A DNA stretch of 64,000 nt from positions 6,953,967 to 7,017,966 of the forward strand of contig NC_052120.1 in NCBI RefSeq assembly GCF_012273895.1, given 5' to 3'. Positions 37,601 through 49,576 of the stretch are shown here, piece after piece; position 1 is the first letter of the stretch; each line of letters begins with the position of its first letter. The notes below the pieces were generated by a model, which was not told the DNA's origin, made no database searches, and worked only from the letters and a program-made list of their open reading frames with translations. The stretch is from Zerene cesonia. Taxonomy: Eukaryota > Arthropoda > Insecta > Lepidoptera > Pieridae. The position numbers and the translations under genes are program-made.

Positions 37601-40600
37601 TTTTGAGGGTAAACTTTTGCCCAAGTTAATTTGAGGATGGATCTTCGATTCCTTTTAATGGACACTCTTTTAGGTGACTTCCAATTTATTTGGCTGAATG
37701 GAGTATTCATTAAATTTGCAAACCTATGATGACATTGTCGGAATACGCCGTGTTTTAACGACGCAAAATGGAAATGCGCAGACAATTTTCCATCTAAATA
37801 AAACAATGTTTGCATTCAGAATACGGTATGAATTACATTTTGATTAAAATCAATATTTTATTTTAAAATCAATTTTGCATTGACAATGTACTCTTTTGTT
37901 AAGATATGAATAAAAAATACGCAATATAACAGAGGAATTTACCTACATTTAAAATAGCGAAACGAACGTAAGTTTAAGGTTTGATTAAAATACTACATAA
38001 TTTAGATTAGAATAGCACTCCAAATTAGCTAATGTTTTAAATTACAATTTTTATAATATGTGTATTAACATACACAACAAAGTTCCGTATTTGGTAAAGC
38101 AATGATATCAAATTTCAAAATTAAATAATTTGAATGAATAATAATTTTTATTCAAAAAATAGTTTTTCTTTATCTTCACATTCTTTCTTTGACATTTCTT
38201 TTGCCGCTATATTCTGACCCATATTTGCAATTAAACCTAACAATTAGATAATTGTATAAAGGTTTTATACTCAATTAAGATATCGGTTTCATTTTGAATG
38301 AGTTGTGTGACACAGCATACAGCCGTGCACTCCTTGAACATTAGAAGAAGTATTGGCATTTTGAGAATAAAACTTTTTATAACAAAGGTCACGTTCCATG
38401 TAAATATTTCGTTTAAAGCAACACAAACAAATATGTACCGCATTCTCCCCTGCGTCAAAGGGTATATAACTAAAATACACATTTATATCACACTGACGCC
38501 GAGCCCTTTTAGCATTCCCCTCGCAAATCCTGTTGAGTATCTAGATGTAGCTATACCTAGGACCTAGGTTTGATTTGAAAGCGGTGAAGGGGAGAAGAAG
38601 GGAAGTAATTATAGGGGGAAACATCAAGTATGTCAGAGGGAGAGTGTGTTGTACGAACAAAAATATAAGGGTAGAATGCACTGGAGGTAAGCGTGTCGCA
38701 TCGTTTCAGTTCACTGTGTCACTGTTGATCTTTTGAAGACATAGATCTACAGTTAATGGGCACGAGCGCAGGCGTCTTCCGGTTAATTTGCGGGGGCGAA
38801 AATATGAGTGCGTATACTTTGTACATATAACCAATTTTAATTTTCTAACGAATATTTGTTTTGTACTGCTAGTGCGATTGTGAAAGGAGAAGCGTGTGTG
38901 TTTATTTTAATAGATAAATTAATTGCATATTTTTTATAAAAGTCATATTGATGTAGATTTTTGATATGTCATTTAAATTTCATGTTAAACACTTATTTCG
39001 TTAAAATTTAATTTATCTATCATTCAATTAAACTTTAATGAATCATTCGTAAATATTATTTTAAATAGTAATGTTACTCAATATATTCAATCATAGATAC
39101 ATTAATAATACTTAAAGAATTAACTCATTAATTAATCTTCTGTATTATATCTGATTAGAGCTGAAATATAACATAAAAATAATACAATAATTTCTGTCAA
39201 ACTTATGGTTCATCAAATTTTGTTTTATTTTGATAGTATAATAATTTGTACTAGAAATGATAAGAAATGTTGAAAGTCCTTTCCAATTTACCGCAAAGAA
39301 AAAATGTAACCCTATATAAAGTATTTAACTGAACAATAGTAATACCATAATTGAAAAACAAAATGACATTGTACGTGAGTACCGTTCGTTTCGACACAGT
39401 ATCAATTACCTCTCAAGTACTTTGTCATTGGTATCTTCATCAAAAATCTCGAGTGGACGAACCTTTTAATCCGTGCAACATATAGCATGAAAATATTCAT
39501 CAGTTTGATTGTATTGGTCGAGACAGGGGACTGACGCAACGCTGTTGCCAGGCGGGGAGTGGCGCAGTGCCACATTGCTACTAAGAGTTCAAAACTTTGT
39601 AATGGATGTGACGTCATTTTAACAGGGGAAACAGATTTTTAATCTACATCATCTTATCAGCGAATGTTTATTTCAAGTTCTACAGTTTTTATCTGGGAGA
39701 AATTATACTGTAATCGTATAATTTCTCGTTCTTTCTTTATTAACATATAGCTCATAATTCAAATAATGAATCAAAGTACAATTGAGACTCCAACCCTTAT
39801 TATTAAATATGCAAAAAGTTCCAAATAACAACGTAAGAAACAATTGACAGAAAGCAAAACGGTTGGGACAATTTAAGAGAGCATATTATAAGACAAAAAA
39901 TTATAGTGGATACTGTACTGGAAAGAATGTCAATTTTAAATACAATATTTAATCAGACTAAAACACATAAAACATTATTTTTTTAATTGCATCGTTACGC
40001 AAACAAACATTAAAATTTAAAAAAGTTAGCGCATTCACAATTTCTTCGCAATGTAGCTTTATAGGAGCCCTATAGGTATGCTTATCTGCAGATTAGACTG
40101 GGCCAGGGGTCCAATGTACTAACGTTGCTATGCTACGGGGGTTCTCTCCCCAAGGTCAACGGTATACCATTTATAGGACTATAGGGCGATGGGGGCCTGC
40201 GTTCATGTGATTATAGATTCACAATCATTTTGTATTTGATATAGCTTAATATGGGTCACTTTTATCGAATTTTTAGTAGGTGGCAGAGCGATTGTCGTGT
40301 TAATTTTTATGTTCAAAGCTGTATGGGGTTAAAGTTGTAATAGGCAAAAATAAAAATCATTTTATTGCGCTTTAATCTATTTTGTATCTATAATATTTTG
40401 ATATACAATGAATAGTATATTTATAACAATTATTTTGAGTGTGAAGTTTTTTTTTACTTTTATGTATTTTGGCTTATAATCATTGTAATAATATCAATAA
40501 AAAATTCAAAAAATTAGATGACATTTTTAATAATACTCATCCTGCAAAATATAGTTCACAAAATTCAGTTGTAGTTGCGGTAAAAAGTTAATACAAGTAT

Positions 40601-41387
40601 AATACAACAAGACACTATCTAATAAAAGTCAAGTTTAAAAGTTTCGTTTTAAATCTTCTACCGAGACGAGGTTGTTTTCAAGTCTGGCTAGTTCAAGTTT
40701 GGAGGCTTCGCTTAGATTCTCGTCTGAAACTTCGATATTTATTAGCGGTTAAAGAAAGTTACGAGTGTATAAAAAACAGCAATTACAGTTTGTAAGTAAA
40801 AGTGCGACTTGTGATTTTTTTTTCGGAAACTTTTTAATTTATTGCTTGCAATACGGCTTGGTGTGTGGATTGTTTTGTTTTATTCAGAATTTCACGTTTG
40901 TTACGAGTGTTCATAATATAATGTTGCTTTTTATTGCTTTCGTGTGTAAAACTTTCTTTAAATTTAATTTACACGATTTGTGCCATTTGAAGTTTGTATA
41001 TTATTATAAGGTGAAGAGCGTTATAGATGTAATAAAAAAGAAATATTTAGTTATTCACGCTTAAAAATATAATAAATAAGTATTATTATTAAAAAAATTA
41101 GCGCTATAAAAAAACTCTAGCAATAAATGTTTTCTTTTAAACGCGACAAATATATAGTACCCATTTTTATAATAAAAATTAAAACAGACATAACACAAAA
41201 AAGGAATTTCTACACCCGCTGTGAAAACTATTTATACTAATATAAAATGTGAGGCCCGATTTACATAATAATACTCATTTTTTAGGTTTGTCCCCTTTCT
41301 TCCCTAATCGTTAGATTAATTGTAGATATATAAAACAGAATAATTGAGACCCTTTGGTACAGGTATTATTAGTATCCAGTATATAAA
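34676..41387. other. Long non-coding stretch
   Basis: No supportable gene in 6.7 kb. The GC-elevated island 35530-35710 (GGCGTGGACGGCGCGGTCCA) and 37600-37830 are conserved-element candidates. A perfect CRE palindrome TGTGACGTCACA lies at 36540-36551. TGACGTCA recurs at 39608. ACCTAGGACCTAGGT is at 38554-38568. The 99-residue ORF at 40765-41064 is F/Y/K-rich and probably chance. Confidence 0.4.
39314..39374 (+). promoter_or_regulatory. Possible TATA promoter with short first coding exon
   Basis: TATAAAG (39314) is followed 49 bases later by ATG in the good insect context CAAAATGA (39363). Four codons on is a GTGAGT donor (39375). Short first coding exons of this design occur in insect secreted-protein genes. 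Without splicing, a 40-codon ORF results. No partner exon was identified, so this is a weak prediction. Confidence 0.15.
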
Positions 41388-41698
41388 TGACGACAGCAGT
41401 GGTGGCTCAGTGGTGAGAACCTCGGACTTCAAAAATCGATAAGTCGGGGTTCGAGACCGGGCGAGCGTGCAGGAAATAAATTGATTTTTCAATTTATCTG
41501 CGCATGTAGATAACATCACCACTGCTTAAACGGTGAAGGAAAACATCGTGAGGAAACCGGCATGTTCAAGAATTTAAAGTTCGACGACATGTGACATCTG
41601 CCAACCCGCACTTGGCCAGCGTGGTGGATTATGGCCTGAATCCTCATATGAGGCCTGTGTCCCAGCAGTGGGAACATATATGGGCTGATGATGATGAA
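41388..41698 (+). mobile_element. tRNA-derived SINE, near full length
   Basis: The tRNA-like head has an RNA polymerase III A box TGGCTCAGTGG (41403-41413) and B box GGTTCGAGACC (41448-41458), about 35 bp apart. The body includes TTGATTTTTCAATTTATCTG, AACCGGCATGTTC, CAGCGTGGTGGATTATGGCC and CCCAGCAGTGGGAACATATA. It ends in a short (TGATGA) tail typical of RTE-mobilised SINEs. The related RTE LINE at 44108-44570 shares the 3' phrase CCACTGCTG...TAGGCCTCCC (inverted), consistent with LINE-dependent mobilisation. I could not define a target-site duplication. Confidence 0.85.
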
Positions 41699-42456
41699 GA
41701 ATATGTTCAATGTCGCATTAAATAGTTTTTTTTTTAATAAATAATACAAAATAAGTTATTTATACGTGGATAAAAAAGTTATACTATATTATATAAACTA
41801 CTTATGATTATATGCAAAAAGCACCAGTTATAGGAATTGGTACTCAATATGTAATAAACTAATCATAATTAAAAGATACATTATACCTGAGTACGAAAAG
41901 TTGTACCGTCAGTAATCTAAGTAGAACAGCATTATATAACTCAGCTGCGTTATCCCTATCCATCGTACATGCTGTATGAATGAACAAAACTGCATTGAGG
42001 AATATTTTTGGTAGCAAGTGATCATTATTTCTCTGACGCGTCTAATTTCTCCTTTTCAAATTACACGGCAAGCTCCACTTGGACGATTGTACGAGTTATT
42101 TACGACTTCAATAAAGTGAACCTTAAAATTGTTAATGAAAGGCATTAAAACACGCACACCCCTCGTAAATAACACGGTGACAGTTTACAAAAAAAAACAA
42201 CACAGCTTCCAATAGAAAAAATGTCACGGCGTGTAATTAAAAAAAGAGCATTATTTCTCTAAATATTTTAACACATTTCGCATTGTCTTTTTATCAAGTA
42301 TAAATACCAACGTTTAGAAATAATCCGAAACTCACCTTTAGCCCCACTCTATTTGCTTTTATCAGTTCAATTACAAAGAAGTACGTTTCATTGAAATTTA
42401 TGACCAGTTTTCTCCATACGTTGTTGGAACCGTAATAGAATTCTTATTTCAAACAG
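41699..42456. other. Non-coding stretch
   Basis: AT-rich with no gene or known repeat. It ends in the TTCTTATTTCAAACAG acceptor-like sequence before the candidate exon. Confidence 0.4.
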
Positions 42457-42568
42457 CTAATGTCCCGTGAACGGTGCAAAGCCTGCGTGGGATGCACAAA
42501 AGAGTTTGGATGGCGACCAGAGGATGCACGACTGCCCGAAGAAATTCATTTTGAGATTTCTATTACGT
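42457..42568 (+). CDS. Candidate coding exon of unknown gene
   Basis: A polypyrimidine acceptor (TTCTTATTTCAAACAG) and a strong donor (GTAAGTA, 42569) bracket 112 bp that are GC-richer than the surrounding 30%-GC sequence. One frame only is open across it: 37 codons plus one base. It starts L-M-S-R-E-R, has a C-x2-C-x2-C cluster (CKACVGC), then EFGWRPEDARLPEE. The ATG at 42460 could be a start after a spliced leader, or the exon may be internal. I do not recognise the protein. The opposite strand also has a 30-codon ORF over the same bases, so a conserved non-coding element is an alternative. Confidence 0.3.
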
Positions 42569-43877
42569 GTAAGTATTAAATAACATTATTTCAAGGACTT
42601 TGAGGTAAATATTTTTTTCAAAAGGCATCGCGATCAAATTTATATTTAGTTATTTAAATTAAGCATATCAACGTAACATAAAAAAACATAAAAACATGTA
42701 AGTTATAATATCATAATTATAAAATTAAATATTACGCACAAATGTGTCGTAAAAACACGCAAAATAAGAAAAGATATTTACATTCGATAATTTTAGTATA
42801 TTATTGTATATGATTTAAGAAATCTCCTTATTAGATTATTTTATATAAGTCTAGACTGTCAGGGCTTATGTTTTCTCTAAAAGATCAGACATTCAAAAAT
42901 GCTTTGTTAAAGTGAAAAGATAAAAGTTCTGTATTTGCAAATCAAATTTGAAGCACACTCGATTTGCATATCGCTAAGTAAAACGTTAACTATATGAAAA
43001 CGATGTTTTTATCTTACAATTGTATTCTAGTTTGGAGTACCGGAATAATACGGTATGGAACAAAGATAAAGCTTTCTGTAGCCTTTCATAGCGATGCCTA
43101 CTTCAAATCTCATAGAACCTGCTTGAAATTCTAAAAATATTATGCTAGCGTTACATGAAGTTTTTACAATGAATGAGTAGAATTGTATGTGGATTTAATC
43201 GAGTTATATCAATGACATATTTATTTCTTTTGTAAAGAATGTAATGTTTACTGAATAACAAATTTGTTAATTTATAAGCGCAAATATGTTTGAAATATTG
43301 AGGTTTTTCATGAAAACGAAATAAAGCAGCCATTAAATGTTTTTAAAATACCTAAGCCCCTCACTTAAAACAGAATAGACGTAATTTATCAATCAACAAA
43401 CAAAAAAAGAATACTCGTACATACGTATATTTTACGAAAAATGAATTCGAGTATTCATCTTAAAATAATATCCAATATCCATAGATAATATTCGTATAAT
43501 TTCCTACGGGCGGTCAGTCTAGACAACCCCAGGTTTAATAACAACTAATATTTTGACGACACAAGATAATATTATCGTTTCATCGTACTTCATTCTGTCT
43601 TCAAGTTAATGTATGTATGTCCGGTCGTCCGTCCGTGCGGCTTTTCGTGAATTCACCTCACGTAATCCCCCTGTTTCTTTTTGCAGGACTGTGTTCGGAC
43701 TGAAATTATAGTGTTTTGTTGACTTTCATTTTTTGATTTTCTTTTTCACCAACGATTTGGGCGGGAATTGATATACGCTTGGCAAAATGTTTTCTCTTCA
43801 GATATTTATTCTGTCATTCCAGGAAAATATGTTAAAAGAGTATACATATGTTAAAGTACATTGGGAATATATATATA
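42569..43877. other. Non-coding stretch
   Basis: A strong acceptor-like site (CTGTTTCTTTTTGCAG, ending 43687) precedes an 11-codon frame that closes in TGA. It is not in a phase that extends the 42457-42568 candidate. No other gene signal is seen. Confidence 0.35.
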
Positions 43878-44014
43878 AGTAGCTGTGCCCCGCGTTTTCA
43901 CCCACTTTGTGATATTGATTAGCTTTTAGCTTTCCTCTATAAATGGACTATCTAATGCTGGAACTACTAGATTATCTAAACTGCAAACTCAATTATATTA
44001 TGTTCAAATATTAG
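43878..44014 (-). mobile_element. Helitron-like element fragment, family G
   Basis: AGTAGCTGTGCCCCGCGTTT followed by CTATAAATGGACTATCTAA matches an inverted lepidopteran repeat with those phrases. The distal end is degraded and the limit approximate. Confidence 0.45.
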
Positions 44015-44107
44015 ATGAATTTGTGCAAATTTTGTATTCCTTATGTACAGTGATTTAAGCATAGCTATATTTTATAAAAAAACCAATGCTTTAATCATCT
44101 CCATATT

Positions 44108-44570
44108 CGTCGTCGTCTCAGCCGTAAGACGTCCACTGCTGAACATAGGCCTCCCCCAAAGACTTCCAGAACGGCCGATCACCAGCGGCCTGCATCCATC
44201 GGTTCCCTGCAATCTTGATCAGGTCGTCTGTCCATCTAGTTGGAGGCCGTCCTACGCTGCGTCGTCCTGAACGTGGTCTCCATTCGAGAACCTTTTTGCC
44301 CCAACGGCCATAACGGTTCTGCGGGCTATGTGCCCAGCCCATTGCCACTTTAATTTGCTAATCCGTCGGGCTATGTCGGTGACTCTAGTTCTTTTGCGGA
44401 TCTCCTCATTTCTGATTCGATCACGCAAAGAAACTCCGAGCATAGCCCTCTCCATAGCTCGTTGAGCGGCGCGGAGCTTGTGCACAAGGTCCGAGGTTAG
44501 TTTCCACCACGTTTCACGTTTTAGCGTGGCGAGTAATGGTAAAATCCCCCCATTGAACTTATGTTCAGGA
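44108..44570 (-). pseudogene. RTE-clade LINE, C-terminal end of reverse transcriptase ORF, broken
   Basis: The minus strand encodes the C-terminus of the endonuclease/reverse-transcriptase polyprotein of lepidopteran RTE retrotransposons. In order it reads LRAAQRAMERAMLGVSLRDR, IRNEEIRKRTRVTDIARR and LKWQWAGHIARR. After a frame change at about 44308-44316 it continues GRWGKKVLEWRPRSGRRSVG, RPPTRWTDDL and EAYVQQWTSYG-stop. The break is a net +2 (or -1) shift in the text between ARRT and GRWG. Only the last 140 or so codons remain, so the copy is 5'-truncated, as usual for LINEs, and is not functional. The 3' end reads GAGACGACGACG-like on the minus strand and matches the 46218-46277 fragment. 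Confidence 0.9.
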
Positions 44571-45769
44571 AAAAAGAATGAACAGTCCATCTCCATATTA
44601 CTCTTAATAAAATTCAACAGTCTCAAAACTTTGTCCCTAAAATATGTTAACGATTTATTACTCATGTAAAAAACATATAATAGTAAATCACGTAAAAAGT
44701 ACGTATTTAATATGTATTTCATATTACTATGCATCAGATAATGATTATTGTCACTGCTTCAGGTAAATCTGTAATCTATAAAAGTTTTGATGTGTTGAGG
44801 TACTGTAAAAGAGAATTTTATTGAAAGCATTTTAAAAGTTTGATTCAAAAACCACTTCAATGCAGCGTTAGTTCAAACAAATCGTAAAATAGAAGCTATA
44901 AACAGTACACCTTCGTTGATACAAAAGGAAATTGCTTATTCTACGTCAAGCACAGCATTTTCTTTCAGTTTTAAAAGAAATGTTTGTGATCATGTCGCGT
45001 CTGATAAATAATACAAGTATTCCATTGAAATCTTACAATAAATGCAAAACTATTTGTTTGAATAGCAATATGCTCTCTTATATCAACTAAATTAAATCTT
45101 ACTAAGATCTAAATAAATTACGTTACGAAAACTGTTAAGTTCAGATTTGACTGCACTTAATTTAAAAAAAGCCATCAACACAATTTATAGTTAATCATAA
45201 TCCCAATATAAATACAAAAGGACTAGTCTATCCTATTCAATTCACATTTCAAAATGAAATGTCCAAGCTTCAATCCATCTAACTACAACACTATATATCT
45301 AAGATGACAGATCCCCCATCTTAAATGGAATGGTCGAGAAAAAGTTTACAAATACACGTTTCTTATACGCCTTAGATGAGAACTAACAGGTGCAGTCTGG
45401 TACTATCACTAACAAGTTTGTTACAAACTTCAATACAAGTATCTTTCTAAACCAATTACTGTACACGGTGACTGATTTCTGCTAAAGTTGCAACGATAGA
45501 CAAGGTTCATTCCATTCACGAACTTTACACTCCAATATTTGGAATGAGAAGACAAAGCGCGTAATGTTATCATAAAAATTGAATAAATAAACCTATGTAA
45601 TATGTTTAACGTTACATCCAATGCGATTTAAAAACTAAGTCAAGCCGATTGATACGAACATGCATAACGAAATAAGCATTTATAATTCGTTAAAATTGAT
45701 ATTCACACTATTCAAAAAAAATTTTTCAAACCGACTTAAATAATTAACATGTACAACAGAAGCACTTAC
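44571..45769. other. Non-coding stretch
   Basis: No gene is supportable. CAAACCGACTTAAA near 45728 is the inverted end phrase of the repeat at 48595-48785. Confidence 0.4.
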
Positions 45770-45815
45770 CGCGCAATATTTTTATTCGTACTTTACTCGA
45801 GACAGTGGGACTCAT
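45770..45815 (-). other. Candidate first coding exon (weak)
   Basis: ATG at 45815 opens 15 codons (MSPTVSSKVRIKILR) that end at a GTAAGT donor (45769-45764). The frame is open for 17 more codons upstream. The 45775-45930 neighbourhood is GC-elevated. No TATA box, partner exon or homology is visible. Confidence 0.15.
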
Positions 45816-46204
45816 AAATGATTTATTTCTCCGGCGTCGCAGATTAAGAAAACAATGGATGACAATCTATCAACATTGAGTCCATTTAGGAAGACAAAAG
45901 CCAACGCGAGACGGGATCTAGTGAAGTGGAGCGTTTTATATTATATTTATCTTTAATTACTACACGAAAAAAGCGATCCGTAGAATAATGACGCGATCTG
46001 AGGGAGAAAGAAACGGAAAAACAAATAGCGATTTTCTTTTGTTGGCTTATTATTCTCTGGTGTATTCATTATAGCTATCTTTTGTGTTTGTTTGCTTTAT
46101 GTATTTAGACGTTTTGAGTCACTCTTATAGTAGGAATTATTATAGGTATCTGTAGTGTCGATGAATTAAAGTAATATCGAATATATTAATGAAATAATAT
46201 TTAA

Positions 46205-46290
46205 TTGGCATACTCGTCGTTGCAGCCTTTTAGGACGTCCACTGTTGGACATAGGCCTCTCCCAAAGATTTCAAAAGTTGGCATACTCGT
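46205..46290 (-). mobile_element. 60-bp RTE LINE 3' fragment with perfect 13-bp target-site duplication
   Basis: TTGGCATACTCGT occurs at 46205-46217 and 46278-46290, flanking 60 bp (46218-46277) that match the 3' end of the RTE element at 44108 (GACGTCCACTGTTGGACATA, GGCCTCTCCCAAAGATTTC). It is an extremely 5'-truncated insertion. The undecayed duplication suggests a recent event. Confidence 0.85.
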
Positions 46291-47264
46291 TATAGCCAAA
46301 TCGTAATATTATGTGTACGTAACTTTAAATGAAATGTTTAGAAAAAGAATTTCAATTATTTTTTATATTGAATATTTAAAATCAATATATGTCATTACAA
46401 CGTATAAATATATTAAAATTTTATCACACAACAATCGCAACAGCGATAAACATTTTTACTCCAAATATTTATTACAGCAATAGCAAATAATTGAAAGAGG
46501 AAACTTACATAAAAAGCTTTTACTCAACTTGCAGTCATAAAATGTGTAATATTGCGTCAGTGAGAACTGAAAGAGCATTAACATTTTACGAGCAGTGTCT
46601 AGTGAAATTTAATTAGTGTCATATCGAATTGTCTGCGGGATTTCTATAAAGCAATAATTGAGACGGATAATTCATATATATTAATATAATATACTAGGGA
46701 GGGCGATCGCTTATAACTTTTACATTAAATTTGTACACATCAAGTTTGTACACATCACAATGTTTAAGATCCAATAGTACCGACACCACTCAATTTTTGT
46801 TTGTTACTTTTTTACCTTCTTACTAGAAATTATAAGCATGCATGTTATATTTTCTGCACGTAAATATTCCCTAGGATCTTTATATCAAGCCTTAGGAGTA
46901 AGGAGTGTATTGCTCACACGACAATCTCACTTCCGTCAAAAGCAAGGCAGTTGCGATATAATCGGTGAGCCTGTCACGCACAGTATTACTTGAAAACTAG
47001 CTAAATTATGTGCAGTGCTACTGACGGCGATACTGTTTAGTTGTATGGTGCTACTGGAGTATTCTCTGTATTGAAACACATAAGGACATTGTGAAGCGGT
47101 ATAGATATGCGATTATAACAGATGCATTAATTACGTACAGGACCGGTTTTATGCAAAGGTCTAATATAAAATTTAAATCGTTATATGAAGTGTGCATTAC
47201 TGACACTATAGCTAACAATTAGTTACTAAAGCTAAGATATATAGGATAATATTGATGCTGAGTA
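46291..47264. other. Non-coding stretch
   Basis: No gene. TTTGTACACATCA is duplicated at 46730-46742 and 46745-46757 (15-bp period). Confidence 0.5.
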
Positions 47265-47372
47265 GATGGCTATCTTAGCGATAAGGCCGACTACTCGTGC
47301 GTAATTGTGTCGAGTGCTTGTATCCTTTTGTATTTTGTACTGATGCAAATAAAGAGTTATCTATACTTATTC
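47265..47372 (+). repeat. LINE/SINE 3' end (AATAAAG type)
   Basis: TCTTAGCGATAAGGCCGAC, then TTTTGTATTTTGTACTGATG and GCAAATAAAGAGTTAT match the plus-orientation 3' end of the same broad family as 49577-49765, where the reverse complement reads GCAATAAGGCCGCC and ACAATAAAGGATTAT. It is a decayed copy without the (TAAA)n tail. Confidence 0.55.
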
Positions 47373-48594
47373 TTTATCGTCAATAGACCGGGGACTAAGG
47401 ATTTATTGGAACAAATTTCTTATAATTTTCTAAAATTCTTAGTGTAATGAAATATAATAGGCACAAAAGAAGATTCATTTTTAACTGTACTACTAATTTT
47501 AATACATAGGTATTTTACATTTCGCTTGTACTTGGGACACACTTATACCTATATTTTATACAAACGCGAGAGATGATTGAACCTGATACTCTATAATAGC
47601 GATTTTTCACGCTGTACTCTATTGAATATGGATAGAATTGAAATAAGATTTTATTCATGCTCACGTTATTTATAGTAAATTCGTTCATACTAAATTTATT
47701 CCTTATTGTATTGAATTGACGTGACAGGTAGTGATGAAGAGTGATATAAAGATATATGTTAAATAAGTTTTCGTATATATTTATCAGTGGCGAGCGAATC
47801 TTTTGTTTTCTTTAATATTCGAAGTGTAATTAATGATATGGAACCGACTTTCAAATTTATTAAGCTGTTTTATACTTGGAATAAATTTCATTTCTGAGAA
47901 CATTAGATTTGGGTTGGAGTTAACCGAAAGTAGACAAAAGATTAGTTATGAGCTACGATCGTTTTAAAATTGATGTTATAGTTCATTGTGTTTTTTTATT
48001 TAAAAGCTATATAAACACTATATGAAACTACAGCGCAGATTCCACAAAAACTTCATGCGTAATAACGCTAGAAAGTACTGCGATATTAACTAAAGATATG
48101 ACCAAACATTACTATACAAAATAATTTGAATAGCTGTCCTTTGTGTCGGAAATGTAGACCCCAGACATTTTGCTTGGTAAAAGTTTAATGAAACCACGCT
48201 CTAATATTTATGGTTATGTTATGACGTTGGAATTTAAGCCAACGTTAGAGCTACGTCGGTTGAATATGAAATTACCTAGACTAAGGAAATTCGATGTTTA
48301 GTTAAGTGCATGTTATTGTAAAGTACCCTAACCCATAATGCATCTTAATTATTCCTGGATAAGGGTTGAATTTGGTTGTCTAACGATAAAATTACTTACT
48401 TTATGTTTTATTGTATTTTTGTGTGGTTAGAGATGTGAACACTATTAAAATATGTATAAATTTAAATATCTATATATAAGAAACTTATTGGATTGTTATA
48501 TGTGTACTAAAATAATTTAATAAGAATATTTAGAAATACTCTTAAACTTAAGTGAAAAACATGTATCGCAGAATAAAAAATGCTTAAATGATAC
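47373..48594. other. Non-coding stretch
   Basis: AT-rich; no gene or named repeat. Confidence 0.4.
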
Positions 48595-48785
48595 TTTTTT
48601 TATATAAATGGTCTCAAACGACATAGAGGGAGGTACTCCTCCAAATTCTAAAATAGGACCAGGTTCCAACAATTCCCTATTAAATACAAAAAGAATCACG
48701 TCAATTGGTTGAAAACTTATGGGGTTATTTAGTAGCAAAATCAAAAGAAACACAATCGAATTGAGAACCTTTTTTTTTAGGAACC
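48595..48785. repeat. Lepidopteran dispersed repeat (GAACC...AAGTCGGTTA type)
   Basis: TATATAAATGGTCTCAAACG, GACCAGGTTCCAACAATTCC, AAGAATCACGTCAATTGGTT and CACAATCGAATTGAGAACC match a common lepidopteran non-coding repeat. Partial relatives lie at 19371-19460, 49375-49475 and 59092-59235, the last two ending near AAGTCGGT. The transposon class is not known to me. The 97-residue ORF over it is incidental. Confidence 0.6.
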
Positions 48786-49374
48786 GCAGTTGATAAAGAC
48801 TGTATGTCACATAAACACAATCAAATAATTTACAACTTTATTCCAAAATACGTGATATTATATTCGCTTAATATCAATACTGGCAAATGAATTTCCATCA
48901 ATAAAGTTGCCCACGTCACCGTGGAATAGGACCATTAAATATACAATTCTGAGTTATTCCTCGGAACAATACGAGTCAAGAAGTTAGAAATTAATATGTA
49001 CGAAGTGGTTCTCAGTAAATGTGGGCTGTATTAAAACGGGGTGCTAATGGGGTAGGAGTGTGTCTCCAAACCGCAGACTTTATGTTCTTAGACCATTCTA
49101 GAATTATTAATTAACTGAATGGTGATTGCGTTCTGACTTGGTCCCTTTCTATTTACGTGAGTCGCCTTTAGTTGTTTACTGATAGAAATTAAGTTTTTTA
49201 ATGAATACAGGATTGCTTTTTCTTATAGATATGATAGAATGATGAAATATTGACAAGGTGTTTAAATACGTATGTGTATTTATAGAAAGACGGTTGCGAC
49301 ATTTGATATATATAACAACAAAAAATACTACAAATAATTATTTTAAACAAAATCTCGCTATTGTATATTTAAAT
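48786..49374. other. Non-coding stretch
   Basis: No gene or repeat recognised. Confidence 0.4.
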
Positions 49375-49475
49375 TGTGATAATAAATTAATCATAAAAAT
49401 CGGTTCGCCCAGCCAAACATATGAGGTGACAAACACAAAAATACAGTTGTATTGATATACTTTTTTAAAGTCGGT
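49375..49475. repeat. Decayed copy of the AAGTCGGTTA-type repeat
   Basis: AAAATCGGTTCGCCCAGCC, then ACAAACACAAAAATACAGTT and TTTAAAGTCGGTTAATAT parallel 59092-59235, which carries AAAATCGGTTCACCCAG and ATCACAAAAATACAGTTA. Confidence 0.55.
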
Positions 49476-49576
49476 TAATATAGATCAGACCGACTGTGCA
49501 ATATAAAACACTGTTTGAATATCTCTGTATTCATGTATTTTATCACATTTTCGTTTAAATATAATACATATCGTTA

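Noticed and set aside
40765..41064. 99-residue plus-strand ORF
   Set aside because: Dominated by F, Y, K, L and V codons from a T-rich tract; no start context or family features.
41316..41749. Minus-strand ORFs of 68 and 77 residues
   Set aside because: Antisense translations of the tRNA-derived SINE.
44043..44270. 75-residue plus-strand ORF
   Set aside because: Antisense shadow of the RTE reverse transcriptase remnant.
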